A stretch of DNA of 64,000 nucleotides from Mycolicibacterium aurum (GCA_900078775.1 LT549889.1:5394001-5458000); one strand, 5' to 3'. Numbered from the stretch's first letter, positions 43,412 through 51,739 are shown. A program made the numbers and translations. The notes: generated from the letters alone by a model not told the origin.

Positions 43412-43595
43412 GACAGTGCCCCCTTGGCGTTTTGTGCTCTGGTGAGTGGTGTCGTTCCCAGCGCCAGAAGCGCTCCTCCCTCGGCTACCCGTCGTGGCCG
43501 GGACTGACACGAGATTCGCCGCGGATGTGGCCCAGGTCTCTTTCCGAAACGGACACGCCGCCTATGACATACGTAATAAGAGCTTTTCAGGCGTA

Positions 43596-43613
43596 CTATA
43601 ACGGCCGTTATAG
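43596..43613. promoter_or_regulatory. 18-bp perfect palindrome, TetR autoregulatory operator
   Basis: CTATAACGGCCGTTATAG is a perfect 18-bp palindrome at 43596-43613, directly next to the AGGAGG ribosome site (43612-43617) of the TetR gene at 43624. Its size and position fit a TetR dimer site that blocks the regulator's own transcript. Confidence 0.8.
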
Positions 43614-43623
43614 GAGGTCGGGC

Positions 43624-44214
43624 ATGGCGGAGTCGAACGAGGACGCGCGGCAGCGGATGGTGGCCGGCGCGGCCGATCTGCTGGGCGCCCGTGGCGTGAG
43701 CGCGACCAGTGTGCGGCAGTTGGCCAAGCACACCGGGGCGCCGCTGGGCTCGGTCTACCACTACTTTCCCGGCGGTAAGGCCCAACTGGCGGCCGAGGCG
43801 GTGCGCTGGGCCGACGAGCAGACCGCCGCCGTGCTCAACCGGTCCGTGGCCGACGGGCCGGCCGCCGTCGTGCGGGACCTGCTGCGCATGTGGCGGAACA
43901 TTCTGTTGGACAACGACTTCCGTCGCGGGTGCCCGGTGCTCGCGGTTGCGGTGCAGGATCTCCCGGGCGACGACACCGCGCCGCGGGATGCCGCGGTGTT
44001 CGCGTTCAGTGCCTGGTCCGCGGCCATCGCGCGGGCGCTGCGCACCGCGGGCCTCGAGCACGGTCCGGCGGCCGGCACCGCGACGCTCGTCATCGCCGCG
44101 GTCGAGGGGGCGGTGGCGATGAGTCGCGCCGAGCGCAGCGTCGAACCACTGGAGGTGGTCGGCGCACAGCTGCAGCAGCTGCTTTCCGGTCTGGGTTGTC
44201 CGCTCAGACCTTGA
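43624..44214 (+). CDS. TetR-family regulator (LmrA/QacR-like)
   Basis: A 196-aa protein from ATG 43624. The helix-turn-helix is at about residues 25-50 (GVSATSVRQLAKHTGAPLGS, then VYHYFPGGKAQL). The C-terminal domain includes RRGCPVLAVAVQD and is of the LmrA/YxaF type. An AGGAGG ribosome site and an 18-bp palindromic operator precede it. It is convergent with the Acg-type nitroreductase gene, with an 11-nt overlap. Targets could include the divergent ferritin-like gene. Confidence 0.9.
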   Translation: MAESNEDARQRMVAGAADLLGARGVSATSVRQLAKHTGAPLGSVYHYFPGGKAQLAAEAVRWADEQTAAVLNRSVADGPAAVVRDLLRMWRNILLDNDFRRGCPVLAVAVQDLPGDDTAPRDAAVFAFSAWSAAIARALRTAGLEHGPAAGTATLVIAAVEGAVAMSRAERSVEPLEVVGAQLQQLLSGLGCPLRP

Positions 44215-45187
44215 CCCGCAACACATCCGAGAGCGGCCGCCGCGGTGTGGGTGGGGGCACCTGGTCGAGTTCGGGGACCACGCCGATGCGGACCACCACC
44301 TGCGGGTAGGGCCGGTCGACCAGGGTGCCGACGATGTCGCGGCTGACCTCCAGTTCGGTCAGATGGCTCAGCGTGCACGAGGCGTACCCCGCCATGGTGG
44401 CGTCCAGCAGCAGAGCCGACAGCGCCTCACCGCAGCGCAGCAGGTCGGTCCGGGTGTCCTCCGGCGCGGAGATCACCACCAACTGGGCGGTGTCCTCGGC
44501 GACGCTCCGGCGGCGTTCGCGGTTGTGGGTGATCGGGAACGAGCGTCCCACGTCCACCCGGTCGGCCTCGGCGGCCGAGACCAGGGAGCTGTGCGGAATG
44601 CCATCGGTGACCTCGAATGGCGACGTCCACCAATCGATCTCATGGTGATAGGCGGAATCGTAGAGTCGCAGGGCGTCGGTCAGCTGAGAGGCGTCCGCGA
44701 CGGTGGGACGGTCGGTTGGAGCGATCACGTCCACGCCGACAGCCGCGCCGACGGTTGGGCGAATCAGCAGTTCGAAGGAGTCCCAGTCCGCCGGGGCCGA
44801 CATCGGCAGCCGATCGGTGCGCCGAGACAGGATGGCGTCGGCGCGACGTCGGTGTCCCGTGGTGACGCCGGCCGCGGCCTGCAGGGTGATGGTGGCCAGA
44901 TGGTGGTGATCGTTCGGGTTGGGATAGCGCTGCACCCGGGTGTCCAGGCCGGCGGCGGCCGCGGCCACCCGGAAGTGGTCGAGCGCTGCGCCACAACTGA
45001 TCACGGCCTGCCGACCGCTGCTGTCGGTGGCCACCAATCGATCGGTGTCGACCCAGAGTTGCACGCCTTCGGGGGAGATGATCCACCGCCACGGCTGGCT
45101 GTTGTGGTACGACGGGGCGCGGCACGCCAGCCGGATGGCGTCCTCGATGATCTTCACCGGCGCCAGGGTGTGCGATGTTGTGGCCAT
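44204..45187 (-). CDS. Acg-family FMN-binding nitroreductase-like protein
   Basis: A 327-aa protein of the mycobacterial Acg family (as Rv2032, Rv3127 and Rv3131). It opens with IIEDAIRLACRAPSYHNSQP, typical of nitroreductase flavin sites, and continues with LSRRTDRLPMSAP; the C-terminal half holds ERRRSVAEDTAQLVVISAPE. In M. tuberculosis the family is strongly induced by the DosR/DevR hypoxia regulator. A DosR-type box lies about 42 bp before this ATG, supporting the same control. Its chemical role is not established; flavin sequestration has been suggested for relatives. Confidence 0.88.
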   Translation of the reverse strand: MATTSHTLAPVKIIEDAIRLACRAPSYHNSQPWRWIISPEGVQLWVDTDRLVATDSSGRQAVISCGAALDHFRVAAAAAGLDTRVQRYPNPNDHHHLATITLQAAAGVTTGHRRRADAILSRRTDRLPMSAPADWDSFELLIRPTVGAAVGVDVIAPTDRPTVADASQLTDALRLYDSAYHHEIDWWTSPFEVTDGIPHSSLVSAAEADRVDVGRSFPITHNRERRRSVAEDTAQLVVISAPEDTRTDLLRCGEALSALLLDATMAGYASCTLSHLTELEVSRDIVGTLVDRPYPQVVVRIGVVPELDQVPPPTPRRPLSDVLRVKV

Positions 45188-45220
45188 GCTCCCAGTCTGG
45201 GCCCGGCCGGGGCGGGGGAG

Positions 45221-45238
45221 TAGGGCCGGAAGTCCCTA
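45221..45238 (-). promoter_or_regulatory. DosR-type box before the Acg gene
   Basis: On the minus strand the sequence reads TAGGGACTTCCGGCCCTA, which keeps the GGGACT...GGCCCT core of DosR/DevR boxes. It is centred about 42 bp upstream of the Acg start codon. It overlaps the stop codon of the upstream TetR gene (45236-45865), so the regulatory site is built into coding sequence. Confidence 0.72.
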
Positions 45239-45865
45239 GCCGGCGCGCAGATACGCCACGATCGCGTTGGACAGCGCGCGCCGGGCCTCGTCCAGGTCGA
45301 TGTAGGAGCCGAGCTGGCGCTCCGAGGTGATCCCGCGCATCGCACCGGGGATGAACAGCGCCACCTCCCGCACCCGGTCCGGATCCACCTCGAGATCGGA
45401 GAACGCGTTCTGGCAGTCGGTGATCCAGGTCTTCTGCCAGGACGCAAGCTCCGCGGCGGTCTGCGGGAAGTGCTCTTCGAGTTCCGTGCGGTCACGGGGC
45501 AGCGCCGCGCGCAGGTTCTCGATGGCCCGGGAGTCGGTGCTGCCCAGTCCGTCGTACATGACGTCGAGGATGGCGGCGACCCGCTCGGCCAGCGATCCGC
45601 GTGGTGCGGCGTGCGAGGGTATGGCGCCCCGGCGCTGCGCGGTGTGGCGCAGGACCGCGGCCCACAGCCCGTCGATATCGCCGAACTGGTACTTCACCGT
45701 GCCCCAGGTGGCACCCGCGTCCTTGGCGATCCGGTTGCCCGATACCGAACCCGGCGCCCCGGATGCCAAGGCGTGCAACGCGGCATCGAGCATGCTCTCC
45801 CGGGTGGCCTGCCCGCGCCGGTTGGAGCGCCGCCCGCTGGGGACGGACGCCGCGGCTTCGCTCAC
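45236..45865 (-). CDS. TetR-family regulator
   Basis: A 209-aa protein. The N-terminal helix-turn-helix at about residues 35-65 (SVSGNRIAKDAGATWGTVKY, QFGDIDGLW) is TetR-like, with KYQF in place of the usual YYHF/YRHF. The C-terminal domain is of unknown ligand type. It is divergent from the Rieske oxygenase gene at 45923, with 57 bp between them, so it probably represses that operon. On its own strand the Acg gene follows, but it has its own DosR box. Confidence 0.88.
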   Translation of the reverse strand: MSEAAASVPSGRRSNRRGQATRESMLDAALHALASGAPGSVSGNRIAKDAGATWGTVKYQFGDIDGLWAAVLRHTAQRRGAIPSHAAPRGSLAERVAAILDVMYDGLGSTDSRAIENLRAALPRDRTELEEHFPQTAAELASWQKTWITDCQNAFSDLEVDPDRVREVALFIPGAMRGITSERQLGSYIDLDEARRALSNAIVAYLRAG

Positions 45866-45886
45866 GCGGGCGATGCTACGCGACTA

Positions 45887-45915
45887 TTGACTTTGATAGA
45901 ACCCTCTGTGATTGT
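45887..45915 (+). promoter_or_regulatory. Promoter of the Rieske/dehydrogenase operon, possibly leaderless
   Basis: TTGACT (45887-45892) is followed after 17 bp by GATTGT (45910-45915), and the ATG is at 45923. Transcription would begin within one or two bases of the start codon. CTAT (45884-45887) and ATAG (45896-45899) form a short inverted repeat over the -35, a possible TetR site. Confidence 0.4.
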
Positions 45916-45922
45916 TGGCGCC

Positions 45923-46951
45923 ATGGCGAAGCCACCACTGTCGATGAAGCCGACGGGCTGGTTCCAGGTGGCCTGGTCGGACGAGATCGGCGTCGGCGAC
46001 GTGCACCGGATGACGTACTTCGGCGAGGAGATGATCGCCTGGCGGGCACAATCCGGCCGGCTGACGGTGATGAACGCATACTGCGAGCACCTTGGCGCGC
46101 ACCTCGGCCACGGCGGCACCGTCCAGGGTGAGGTGCTGCAGTGCCCGTTCCACGGCTGGCAGTGGAGCCACGAGGGCCGCAATGTCTGCATCCCGTACCA
46201 GGACCGCCCCAACCGCGGCCGGCGGATGCGCACCTACCCGGTGGTCGAGCGCAACTCCTCGGTCTACATCTGGCACGACCTGCAAGGTCGCGAACCGTTC
46301 TTCGAGGCCCCCGACATCTTCGCCGACTTCGGTGCGCGCACCGCCGGCGACTACTACCCGCAGCAACGGCTGTTCCGGCAGGGCCTGGAATTGCACCCGC
46401 AGTACGTCCTCGAAAACGGCGTGGACTTCGCGCATTTCAAGTTCGTGCACCAGACGCCGATCGTGCCCGTGTTCACCCGGCACGACTTCGCCCGGCCGGT
46501 CTCCTACGTCGACTTCACCATCACCTTCTCCGGCGACGACGGCCAGTTGATCGATGACGTCAACAGCGGGGTCGAGGCGATCAACGGCGGGCTGGGTATC
46601 GCGATCACCAAGAGTTGGGGCATGGTCGACAACCGGACCATCTCGGCGGTCACCCCGGTCGACGACCGCACCTCCGATGTGCGGTTCATGGTGTACATCG
46701 GCCGCACGGCGGGCCGCGACGACCAGCGCACCGAGGACCGGGCCCGCCAGTTCGGCGAGGAGGTCATCCGGCAGTTCACCCAGGACATCCACATCTGGTC
46801 GCACCAGCGCTATTCGGACCCGCCCGCGCTGGCCACCGCCGAATACGAGGGCTTCACCGCGATTCGCAAGTGGGCCATGCAGTTCTATCCCGACGGCCGC
46901 GGTGGCTCTGCCGCCGACCTGGCCCGCATCGAGAAAGCAGACACCCTATGA
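45923..46951 (+). CDS. Rieske [2Fe-2S] oxygenase, KshA-like
   Basis: A 342-aa protein from ATG 45923. Rieske ligands are C54/H56 (AYCEHLGAHLG) and C74/H77 (CPFHGW). The mononuclear iron motif is N165-x2-D168-x2-H171-x4-H176 (ENGVDFAHFKFVH). It resembles the oxygenase component of 3-ketosteroid 9-alpha-hydroxylase and related enzymes, although it is somewhat shorter. No reductase gene is nearby. Its stop overlaps the start of a DapB-like dehydrogenase by 4 nt, so the two act in one pathway. Hydroxylation of a steroid or terpenoid-like substrate is a reasonable guess. Confidence 0.9.
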   Translation: MAKPPLSMKPTGWFQVAWSDEIGVGDVHRMTYFGEEMIAWRAQSGRLTVMNAYCEHLGAHLGHGGTVQGEVLQCPFHGWQWSHEGRNVCIPYQDRPNRGRRMRTYPVVERNSSVYIWHDLQGREPFFEAPDIFADFGARTAGDYYPQQRLFRQGLELHPQYVLENGVDFAHFKFVHQTPIVPVFTRHDFARPVSYVDFTITFSGDDGQLIDDVNSGVEAINGGLGIAITKSWGMVDNRTISAVTPVDDRTSDVRFMVYIGRTAGRDDQRTEDRARQFGEEVIRQFTQDIHIWSHQRYSDPPALATAEYEGFTAIRKWAMQFYPDGRGGSAADLARIEKADTL

Positions 46952-48039
46952 CCGCCGACAGGATCCGCGTCTTCCAGGTCGCCACCGGCAACCTGGGCAC
47001 CGAGATGATCAAACGCATCGCCGCCCACCCGGACCTCGAGTTGGTCGGATTGCACTGTTACACGGCCGAGAAGATCGGCCGGGATGCCGGTGAGATCGTC
47101 GGCGTGGCGCCCAACGGGGTGATCGCCACCGGCACGGTCGACGAGATCATCGCGGCCAAGCCCGATGTGTTGACCTTTCACGGGGTCTTCCCGGACGAGG
47201 ACCTCTACGTCAAGGTGCTCGAAGCCGGTATCAACATCGTCACGACCGCCGACTGGATCACCGGTTGGCACCGCGACACCAATCACCCGCATCCCTCCGG
47301 TCGGCCGGTCAGCGAGGTGCTCGCCGAGGCCGCCGCCAAGGGCGGCGCGACGTTCTACGGCACCGGGATGAACCCCGGTCTGAATCAGATTCTGGGCGTG
47401 GTGTGTTCGGCCGACGTCGCCGAGATCGAGAACGTCACGACCATCGAGTCGGTGGATGTGTCCTGTCACCACAGCAAGGACACCTGGATCGAGGTCGGCT
47501 ACGGCATGCCCGTCGACGACCCGAGCATTCCCGGCAAGCTGCGAAAGTACACCGAGGTGTTCGCCGACAGTGTGCGGCTGATGGCCGACTGCTTCGGCCT
47601 CGAACTCGACGAGGTCACCTTCAGCTATGAGCTCGGTGCCTGCACCAAGGACGTCGATCTCGGCTGGTACGTGCTGCCCAAGGGATCGCTGGGCGGCAAC
47701 TACATCAAGTACCAGGGACTGGTCGACGGTGTGGCGCGGGTGGAGACCCACCTGGAGTGGCAGATGACCCCGCACACCGATCCGAGCTGGGACATCAAGG
47801 GCTGCTACATCACCCAGATCAAGGGTGATCCGTGTGTGTACAACAAGCACATGATCTTCCCGAAGCCCGGGGTCGACCTGTCCGATCCCGCGGCGTTCGC
47901 CTCGATCGGGATGACCGTGACCGGGCTGCCCGCGCTGAATGCCATCCGGTCGGTGGTCGCGGCGCCGCCGGGCCTGCTCACCAGTGCCGACCTCCCGTTG
48001 CGCGCCTTCGCCGGCCGGTTCAAGCAGGCCGAAATCTAA
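46948..48039 (+). CDS. Dihydrodipicolinate reductase-like NAD(P)-dependent dehydrogenase
   Basis: A 363-aa protein from ATG 46948. The N-terminal Rossmann fold (VFQVATGNLGTEMIKRIAAH) and the central GTGMNPGLNQILGVVCSADV are typical of the DapB-like dehydrogenases common in mycobacteria. It is not a lysine-pathway DapB, since it is longer and lies in a catabolic context. It is translationally coupled to the Rieske oxygenase and may oxidise the hydroxylated product. The gene ends 38 bp before a second TetR gene. Confidence 0.83.
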   Translation: MTADRIRVFQVATGNLGTEMIKRIAAHPDLELVGLHCYTAEKIGRDAGEIVGVAPNGVIATGTVDEIIAAKPDVLTFHGVFPDEDLYVKVLEAGINIVTTADWITGWHRDTNHPHPSGRPVSEVLAEAAAKGGATFYGTGMNPGLNQILGVVCSADVAEIENVTTIESVDVSCHHSKDTWIEVGYGMPVDDPSIPGKLRKYTEVFADSVRLMADCFGLELDEVTFSYELGACTKDVDLGWYVLPKGSLGGNYIKYQGLVDGVARVETHLEWQMTPHTDPSWDIKGCYITQIKGDPCVYNKHMIFPKPGVDLSDPAAFASIGMTVTGLPALNAIRSVVAAPPGLLTSADLPLRAFAGRFKQAEI

Positions 48040-48071
48040 CTTTACGCACGTTTATTTACGTGTGTTAAGTT
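48038..48071. promoter_or_regulatory. 34-bp imperfect palindrome, TetR operator
   Basis: The outer arms AACTT (48038-48042) and AAGTT (48067-48071), with inner CACGT (48048-48052) and ACGTG (48058-48062), form an AT-rich 34-bp imperfect palindrome. It overlaps the stop of the dehydrogenase gene and ends 6 bp before the GTG of the TetR gene at 48078. It is almost certainly the operator of that TetR. No Shine-Dalgarno sequence fits beside it, so a leaderless message is possible. Confidence 0.75.
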
Positions 48072-48077
48072 GCACCG

Positions 48078-48692
48078 GTGAGCAGTCCGGTGCGCAAACG
48101 CAATGCCCGCGGGTCGGGTGCCCTGTTGCGTGCCGAGATCCTGGCCGCCGCGGCTGAACTCCTGGACGCGGCCGACCGCGAATCCGATCTGACCCTGCGT
48201 GGAATAGCCTGCGCGGCCGGTATATCCGCACCCGCCATCTACGCCCACTTCGAACACCGCGATGCCATTCTGTCGGCCATCGCCGAACAGAGTTGGCAGC
48301 AGGTGGTCGCCGACATCCGGGCCGAGGCGCCCGCGCAGGACTCGGCCCGCGGCCGGCTGCTCCGCGGCTGCCAGGTCTACGTCTCATTCGCACAGCGCTA
48401 CCCGATGCGCTACGCGGTGATGACCCAGGCGGCCGGACCGTCCCCGTCGGCGCGCGAGGCGCTCGGGGTGCTCACCGCCGCCCTGGTGCACTGCCGGCAA
48501 CGCCCGGGATCGCATCCGGGGGCGAGGCGCATCGCCGCGGCGCTGTCCACCGCCCTGCACGGGGTGGCCATGCTCAACCGGACCGATGTCCCCGCCCTGT
48601 GGCTCAGCGACGCCAGCCCCGACGATGTGCTGCGCACCCTGGTCGACGGTGCCATCGGGCAACTGAACGAAGAAACCGACGACGGAACGTAA
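48078..48692 (+). CDS. TetR-family regulator
   Basis: A 204-aa protein from GTG 48078. The helix-turn-helix lies at about residues 38-62 (LTLRGIACAAGISAPAIYAH, FEHRDAIL). The C-terminal TetR domain resembles the WHG/TetR_C-type. A 34-bp palindrome directly upstream suggests autoregulation. The thioesterase gene follows after 9 bp, so it is cotranscribed and probably its target. Confidence 0.9.
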   Translation: MSSPVRKRNARGSGALLRAEILAAAAELLDAADRESDLTLRGIACAAGISAPAIYAHFEHRDAILSAIAEQSWQQVVADIRAEAPAQDSARGRLLRGCQVYVSFAQRYPMRYAVMTQAAGPSPSAREALGVLTAALVHCRQRPGSHPGARRIAAALSTALHGVAMLNRTDVPALWLSDASPDDVLRTLVDGAIGQLNEETDDGT

Positions 48693-48701
48693 GGAACGCC
48701 G

Positions 48702-49496
48702 ATGACTGTGCTGGACAACGGAATCGCGCTGGAGCGCATCGGCGACGGGGTGCTGCGCGGGCGCACCGTACCGGAGTGGGCCAACATGGTCGGGCCCTTC
48801 GGTGGCATCACTGCGGCCGTCCTGCTGCGCGCCATCGAACTGCAGCCCGATGTGCACGGCCTGCCGGTCGCGCTGACGGCCAACTATCTGGCCCCCATCG
48901 TCGACGGTGCCTTCGACGTCACCGCCCGCGCGGTACGCACCAACCGGACCAACCAGCACTGGTACCTCGAACTCAGCCAGGACGGTGAGGTCAAGACCAC
49001 CGCCACCGCGGTCTTCGGCATCCGCCGCGACACCTGGGACGACACCGAACTGGTCCGGCCCGCGGCGCCGGCCCCCGAGGAACTGCCCACCGGCAGCGCC
49101 GGGCCCACCTGGATGAGCAACTACGACATGCGTTATGTGGCGGGCGGCATCCCCGGCGCGGCCGACGGCGAATCGGCCTCCTCTGAAACTCTGCTCTGGC
49201 TGCGGGACAACCCGCCCCGGCCATGGGATTTCGCTTCGCTGGCCGCGGCCTGCGACGTGTTCTACCCGCGGGTCTTCCGGCGGCTGGGCCGCTGGATGCC
49301 GGCCGGCACCGTCTCGATCACGGTGTACTTCCACGCCGGCGCCGAGACCCTGGCCGCGCAGGGCTCGGACTTTGTGCTGGCCCGGGCGCAGGCCCAACGG
49401 TTCTCGGCCGGTCACTTCGACCAGTCCGCCCAACTCTGGGCGAGCGACGGCGCACTGCTGGCCACCAGCCACCAGATCGTCTACTTCAAGTCGTGA
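48702..49496 (+). CDS. Acyl-CoA thioesterase-family protein (double hotdog)
   Basis: A 264-aa protein. The N-terminal hotdog has WANMVGPFGGITAAVLLRAI and the strand NYLAPIVDGAFDVTARAV; the C-terminal hotdog has WMPAGTVSITVYFHAGAETL and ends with QSAQLWASDGALLATSHQIV. It likely hydrolyses an acyl-CoA, perhaps one from the Rieske/dehydrogenase pathway upstream. It follows the TetR gene by 9 bp. The end overlaps the convergent NmrA-like gene by 16 nt. Confidence 0.85.
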   Translation: MTVLDNGIALERIGDGVLRGRTVPEWANMVGPFGGITAAVLLRAIELQPDVHGLPVALTANYLAPIVDGAFDVTARAVRTNRTNQHWYLELSQDGEVKTTATAVFGIRRDTWDDTELVRPAAPAPEELPTGSAGPTWMSNYDMRYVAGGIPGAADGESASSETLLWLRDNPPRPWDFASLAAACDVFYPRVFRRLGRWMPAGTVSITVYFHAGAETLAAQGSDFVLARAQAQRFSAGHFDQSAQLWASDGALLATSHQIVYFKS

Positions 49497-50245
49497 GCGC
49501 TCGCGGCCAGTAGCCACTCCTCGAACTGCGCGCCGAACAGCGTCGCGCCGGCCTTCGGCACCAGCGTGTCGTCGGCGAGTTCGGCTCCCCAGTAGCGTGC
49601 CCGCGGATCGGCCAGCACCGTGCGCCGGTCCCCCCGCGCGGTGAGCGCGGTCCGGATCAGCTCGTCGAGCCGATAGCGTTGCGGCCCGGCGATCTCGGCG
49701 ATGCTCTGTGCCGGCCGGCCGACTGCGGCGATGGAAACCGCCTCGGCGACGTCGGCCGAGGCGATCGGCTGGAACTGCACCGGCGCCACCCGGACCACGG
49801 CACCCTCGGTGGCCGCATCGGCGATACCCCGGACGAACTCGAAGAACTGCGTGGCCCGCACGATCGTGTGCGGCACCGCGCCGTCCCGGATCAGGCTCTC
49901 CTGGGCCAGTTTGGCGCGGAAGTAGCCACTCTGTTCGGCGAGGCGCTCGGTGCCCACCACCGACAGCGCCACATGGTGGCCGACACCGGCCGCGGCCTCG
50001 GCGGCCAGCAGATTCGCGGTGGCGGTGCGGAAGAACTCCATCGCCGCGTCATCGGCGAAGGACGGGGAGTTCGACACGTCCACCACCGCGTCGGCACCCT
50101 CGAGCGCCTCGGCGAGTCCCTCCCCGGTGAGGGTGTTCACCCCGGTGCCGGGCGCCGCGGCGACGGCCGCGTGACCGTGCTCGATCAGGCCCCGTACCAC
50201 CTGGGATCCGATCAGGCCGGTACCCCCGATCACAGCGATTCTCAT
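49481..50245 (-). CDS. NmrA/atypical-SDR NAD(P)-binding protein
   Basis: A 254-aa protein with an N-terminal Rossmann motif GGTGLIGSQV and the atypical SDR pattern (VDVSNSPSFADDA, then LSVVGTERLAEQSGYFRAKL). The Tyr-x3-Lys pair, if any, is GYFRAK. Such proteins act as NAD(P)-dependent reductases or redox sensors. It is divergent from the SigH-like sigma factor gene, with a 151-bp gap that contains a perfect inverted repeat. Confidence 0.82.
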   Translation of the reverse strand: MRIAVIGGTGLIGSQVVRGLIEHGHAAVAAAPGTGVNTLTGEGLAEALEGADAVVDVSNSPSFADDAAMEFFRTATANLLAAEAAAGVGHHVALSVVGTERLAEQSGYFRAKLAQESLIRDGAVPHTIVRATQFFEFVRGIADAATEGAVVRVAPVQFQPIASADVAEAVSIAAVGRPAQSIAEIAGPQRYRLDELIRTALTARGDRRTVLADPRARYWGAELADDTLVPKAGATLFGAQFEEWLLAASAHDLK

Positions 50246-50318
50246 GGCGAACCTCCTCCTGTCGTGTGGGCGGGATGGGCGCCCACCGACCAGAACGGCG
50301 GCCCGCCCCCGGAGTCAT

Positions 50319-50335
50319 CCGTGGCCGGGCCACGG
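50319..50335. promoter_or_regulatory. 17-bp inverted repeat before the sigma factor gene
   Basis: CCGTGGCC and GGCCACGG flank one central G at 50319-50335, giving a perfect 8-bp inverted repeat in the divergent gap between the NmrA-like and sigma factor genes. It could be an operator or a GC-rich hairpin. No SigH-type promoter (GGAA/GTT) was found next to it. Confidence 0.35.
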
Positions 50336-50396
50336 ACCCGCGACCACGGACAGTCAAGGGCGCGCATCCCAGCATGGGGGCCGAGTGTGGAAGGCG

Positions 50397-50996
50397 ATGA
50401 ACGCCCAGAGCACCACCCCCGAGACCGATGCCGAACTGGCCGCCCGGTTCGCACGGGACACCGCCCCGCTGCGGCCCGCCCTGCTGCGTGGCGCGCGCCG
50501 GCTGACCCGCACCGAGGCCGATGCCGAAGACCTGCTGCAGGACTCGCTCATGCACGCGTTCATGGGATTCCGCGGGTTCGAACCCGGCACCAACCTGAAT
50601 GCCTGGCTGTTCCGGATCATGCACAACCGCTGGATCAGTGGCCACCGGATGAAGCAGCGCCGCCCGGCCGAGTTCGCGACGGAGTCGGTCGCCGAGCTGG
50701 AGCAGACCGCCGGGCCCGGGCGCTGTGCGCGTTCCGCGGAGGCGGTCGCCCTGGACCTGCTGCCCGACGCCCGGCTGCGGGCCGCGCTGGCCGAGCTGCC
50801 GGAAGGCTTCCGGATCGCGCTCTACTACGCGGATGTGCGGGGCCTGACCTACGCCGAAACCGCGGCGGCGATGGGCACGCCGGTGGGCACCGTGATGTCC
50901 CGGGTGTTCCGGGCGCGCGCGCAGCTGCGCGGCGCGCTGGCTCCGCTGGCCGCCGACCGCGGTGTGCGGATGGACCTCGATCAACGGAGTGCGTGA
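50397..50996 (+). CDS. ECF sigma factor, SigH/SigR-like
   Basis: A 199-aa protein from ATG 50397, with GGAAGG upstream. Region 2 is at about residues 15-85 (TEADAEDLLQDSLMHAFMGF, then WLFRIMHNRWISGHR). Region 4 is at about 135-190 (LAELPEGFRIALYYADVRGL, TYAETAAAMGTPVGTVMSR). It is close to the SigH/SigR group, which answers thiol-oxidative stress and is normally held by a zinc anti-sigma factor encoded next to it. Here an SDR gene follows after 14 bp and no anti-sigma gene is present, so its control must differ. Confidence 0.9.
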   Translation: MNAQSTTPETDAELAARFARDTAPLRPALLRGARRLTRTEADAEDLLQDSLMHAFMGFRGFEPGTNLNAWLFRIMHNRWISGHRMKQRRPAEFATESVAELEQTAGPGRCARSAEAVALDLLPDARLRAALAELPEGFRIALYYADVRGLTYAETAAAMGTPVGTVMSRVFRARAQLRGALAPLAADRGVRMDLDQRSA

Positions 50997-51010
50997 AAGA
51001 AAGGTATTGC

Positions 51011-51739
51011 ATGACAACCCAATTGGTAGGGCAAACGGCACTGGTCACCGGCGGTACGGCCGGTATCGGGTTGGCCTGCGCGCGACTGCTCGCCGAGGCC
51101 GGCGCCGAGGTGCTGATCACCGGAAGGGACCGGGCACGCGGTGCGGCCGCCGCCGACGCGCTCGGGGGCGCCGTCCGCTTCCTGCGGGCCGACCTGGCCG
51201 ACCTGGACTCGGTGTCCGCCCTGGTGCGGGAGGCCGGGCCGGTCGACATCCTGGTCAACAACGCGGCCAGTTTCCCCGGCGCGCTGACCGTCGAGCAGGA
51301 CGTGGCATCCTTCGAGTCCACCTTCGACACCAACGTGCGCGGGACCTATTTCCTGGTCGCCGGGCTGGTCCCGGGCATGCTGGCGCGCGGGTCCGGCAGC
51401 ATCATCAACGTCACCTCGCTGGTCGCGTCCAAGGGGGTGGCCGGCGCGTCGGTGTACAGCGCGTCCAAGGCCGCCGTCGAGTCGCTGACCAGGACGTGGG
51501 CCGCCGAATTCGGTCCGGGTGGGGTGCGGGTCAACGCGGTGGCACCGGGCCCGACGAACACCGAGGGCGTGGTCGCCGAGTGGGGTGACACGAACGACGA
51601 ACTGGGCCGGGCACTTCCGCTCGGGCGCACGGCCGAACCGGCCGAGATCGCGGCGGCGGTGCTGTTCCTCGCCTCGCCCGCATCGAGTTTCGTCACCGGA
51701 GCGACGCTGCACGCCGACGGTGGCGGCAAGGCCGCGTGA
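51011..51739 (+). CDS. Short-chain dehydrogenase/reductase (SDR)
   Basis: A 242-aa classical SDR from ATG 51011, with GAAAGAAAGG upstream. It has TGGTAGIGLACARL at about residue 13, NNAA at about residue 82, the catalytic VYSASKAAVESL and the terminal FVTGATLHADGG. It is the only downstream companion of the SigH-like sigma factor, so it may be a stress-response reductase. A GTG start of a tiny ORF overlaps its stop by 4 nt. Confidence 0.9.
   Translation: MTTQLVGQTALVTGGTAGIGLACARLLAEAGAEVLITGRDRARGAAAADALGGAVRFLRADLADLDSVSALVREAGPVDILVNNAASFPGALTVEQDVASFESTFDTNVRGTYFLVAGLVPGMLARGSGSIINVTSLVASKGVAGASVYSASKAAVESLTRTWAAEFGPGGVRVNAVAPGPTNTEGVVAEWGDTNDELGRALPLGRTAEPAEIAAAVLFLASPASSFVTGATLHADGGGKAA

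Noticed and set aside
43412..43595. Possible SigF-type promoter (GTTT...GGG) for the ferritin-like gene
   Set aside because: Candidate boxes have wrong spacing (about 14 bp) or a poor -35 (GTGT before GGGTAG), so the match is not better than chance.
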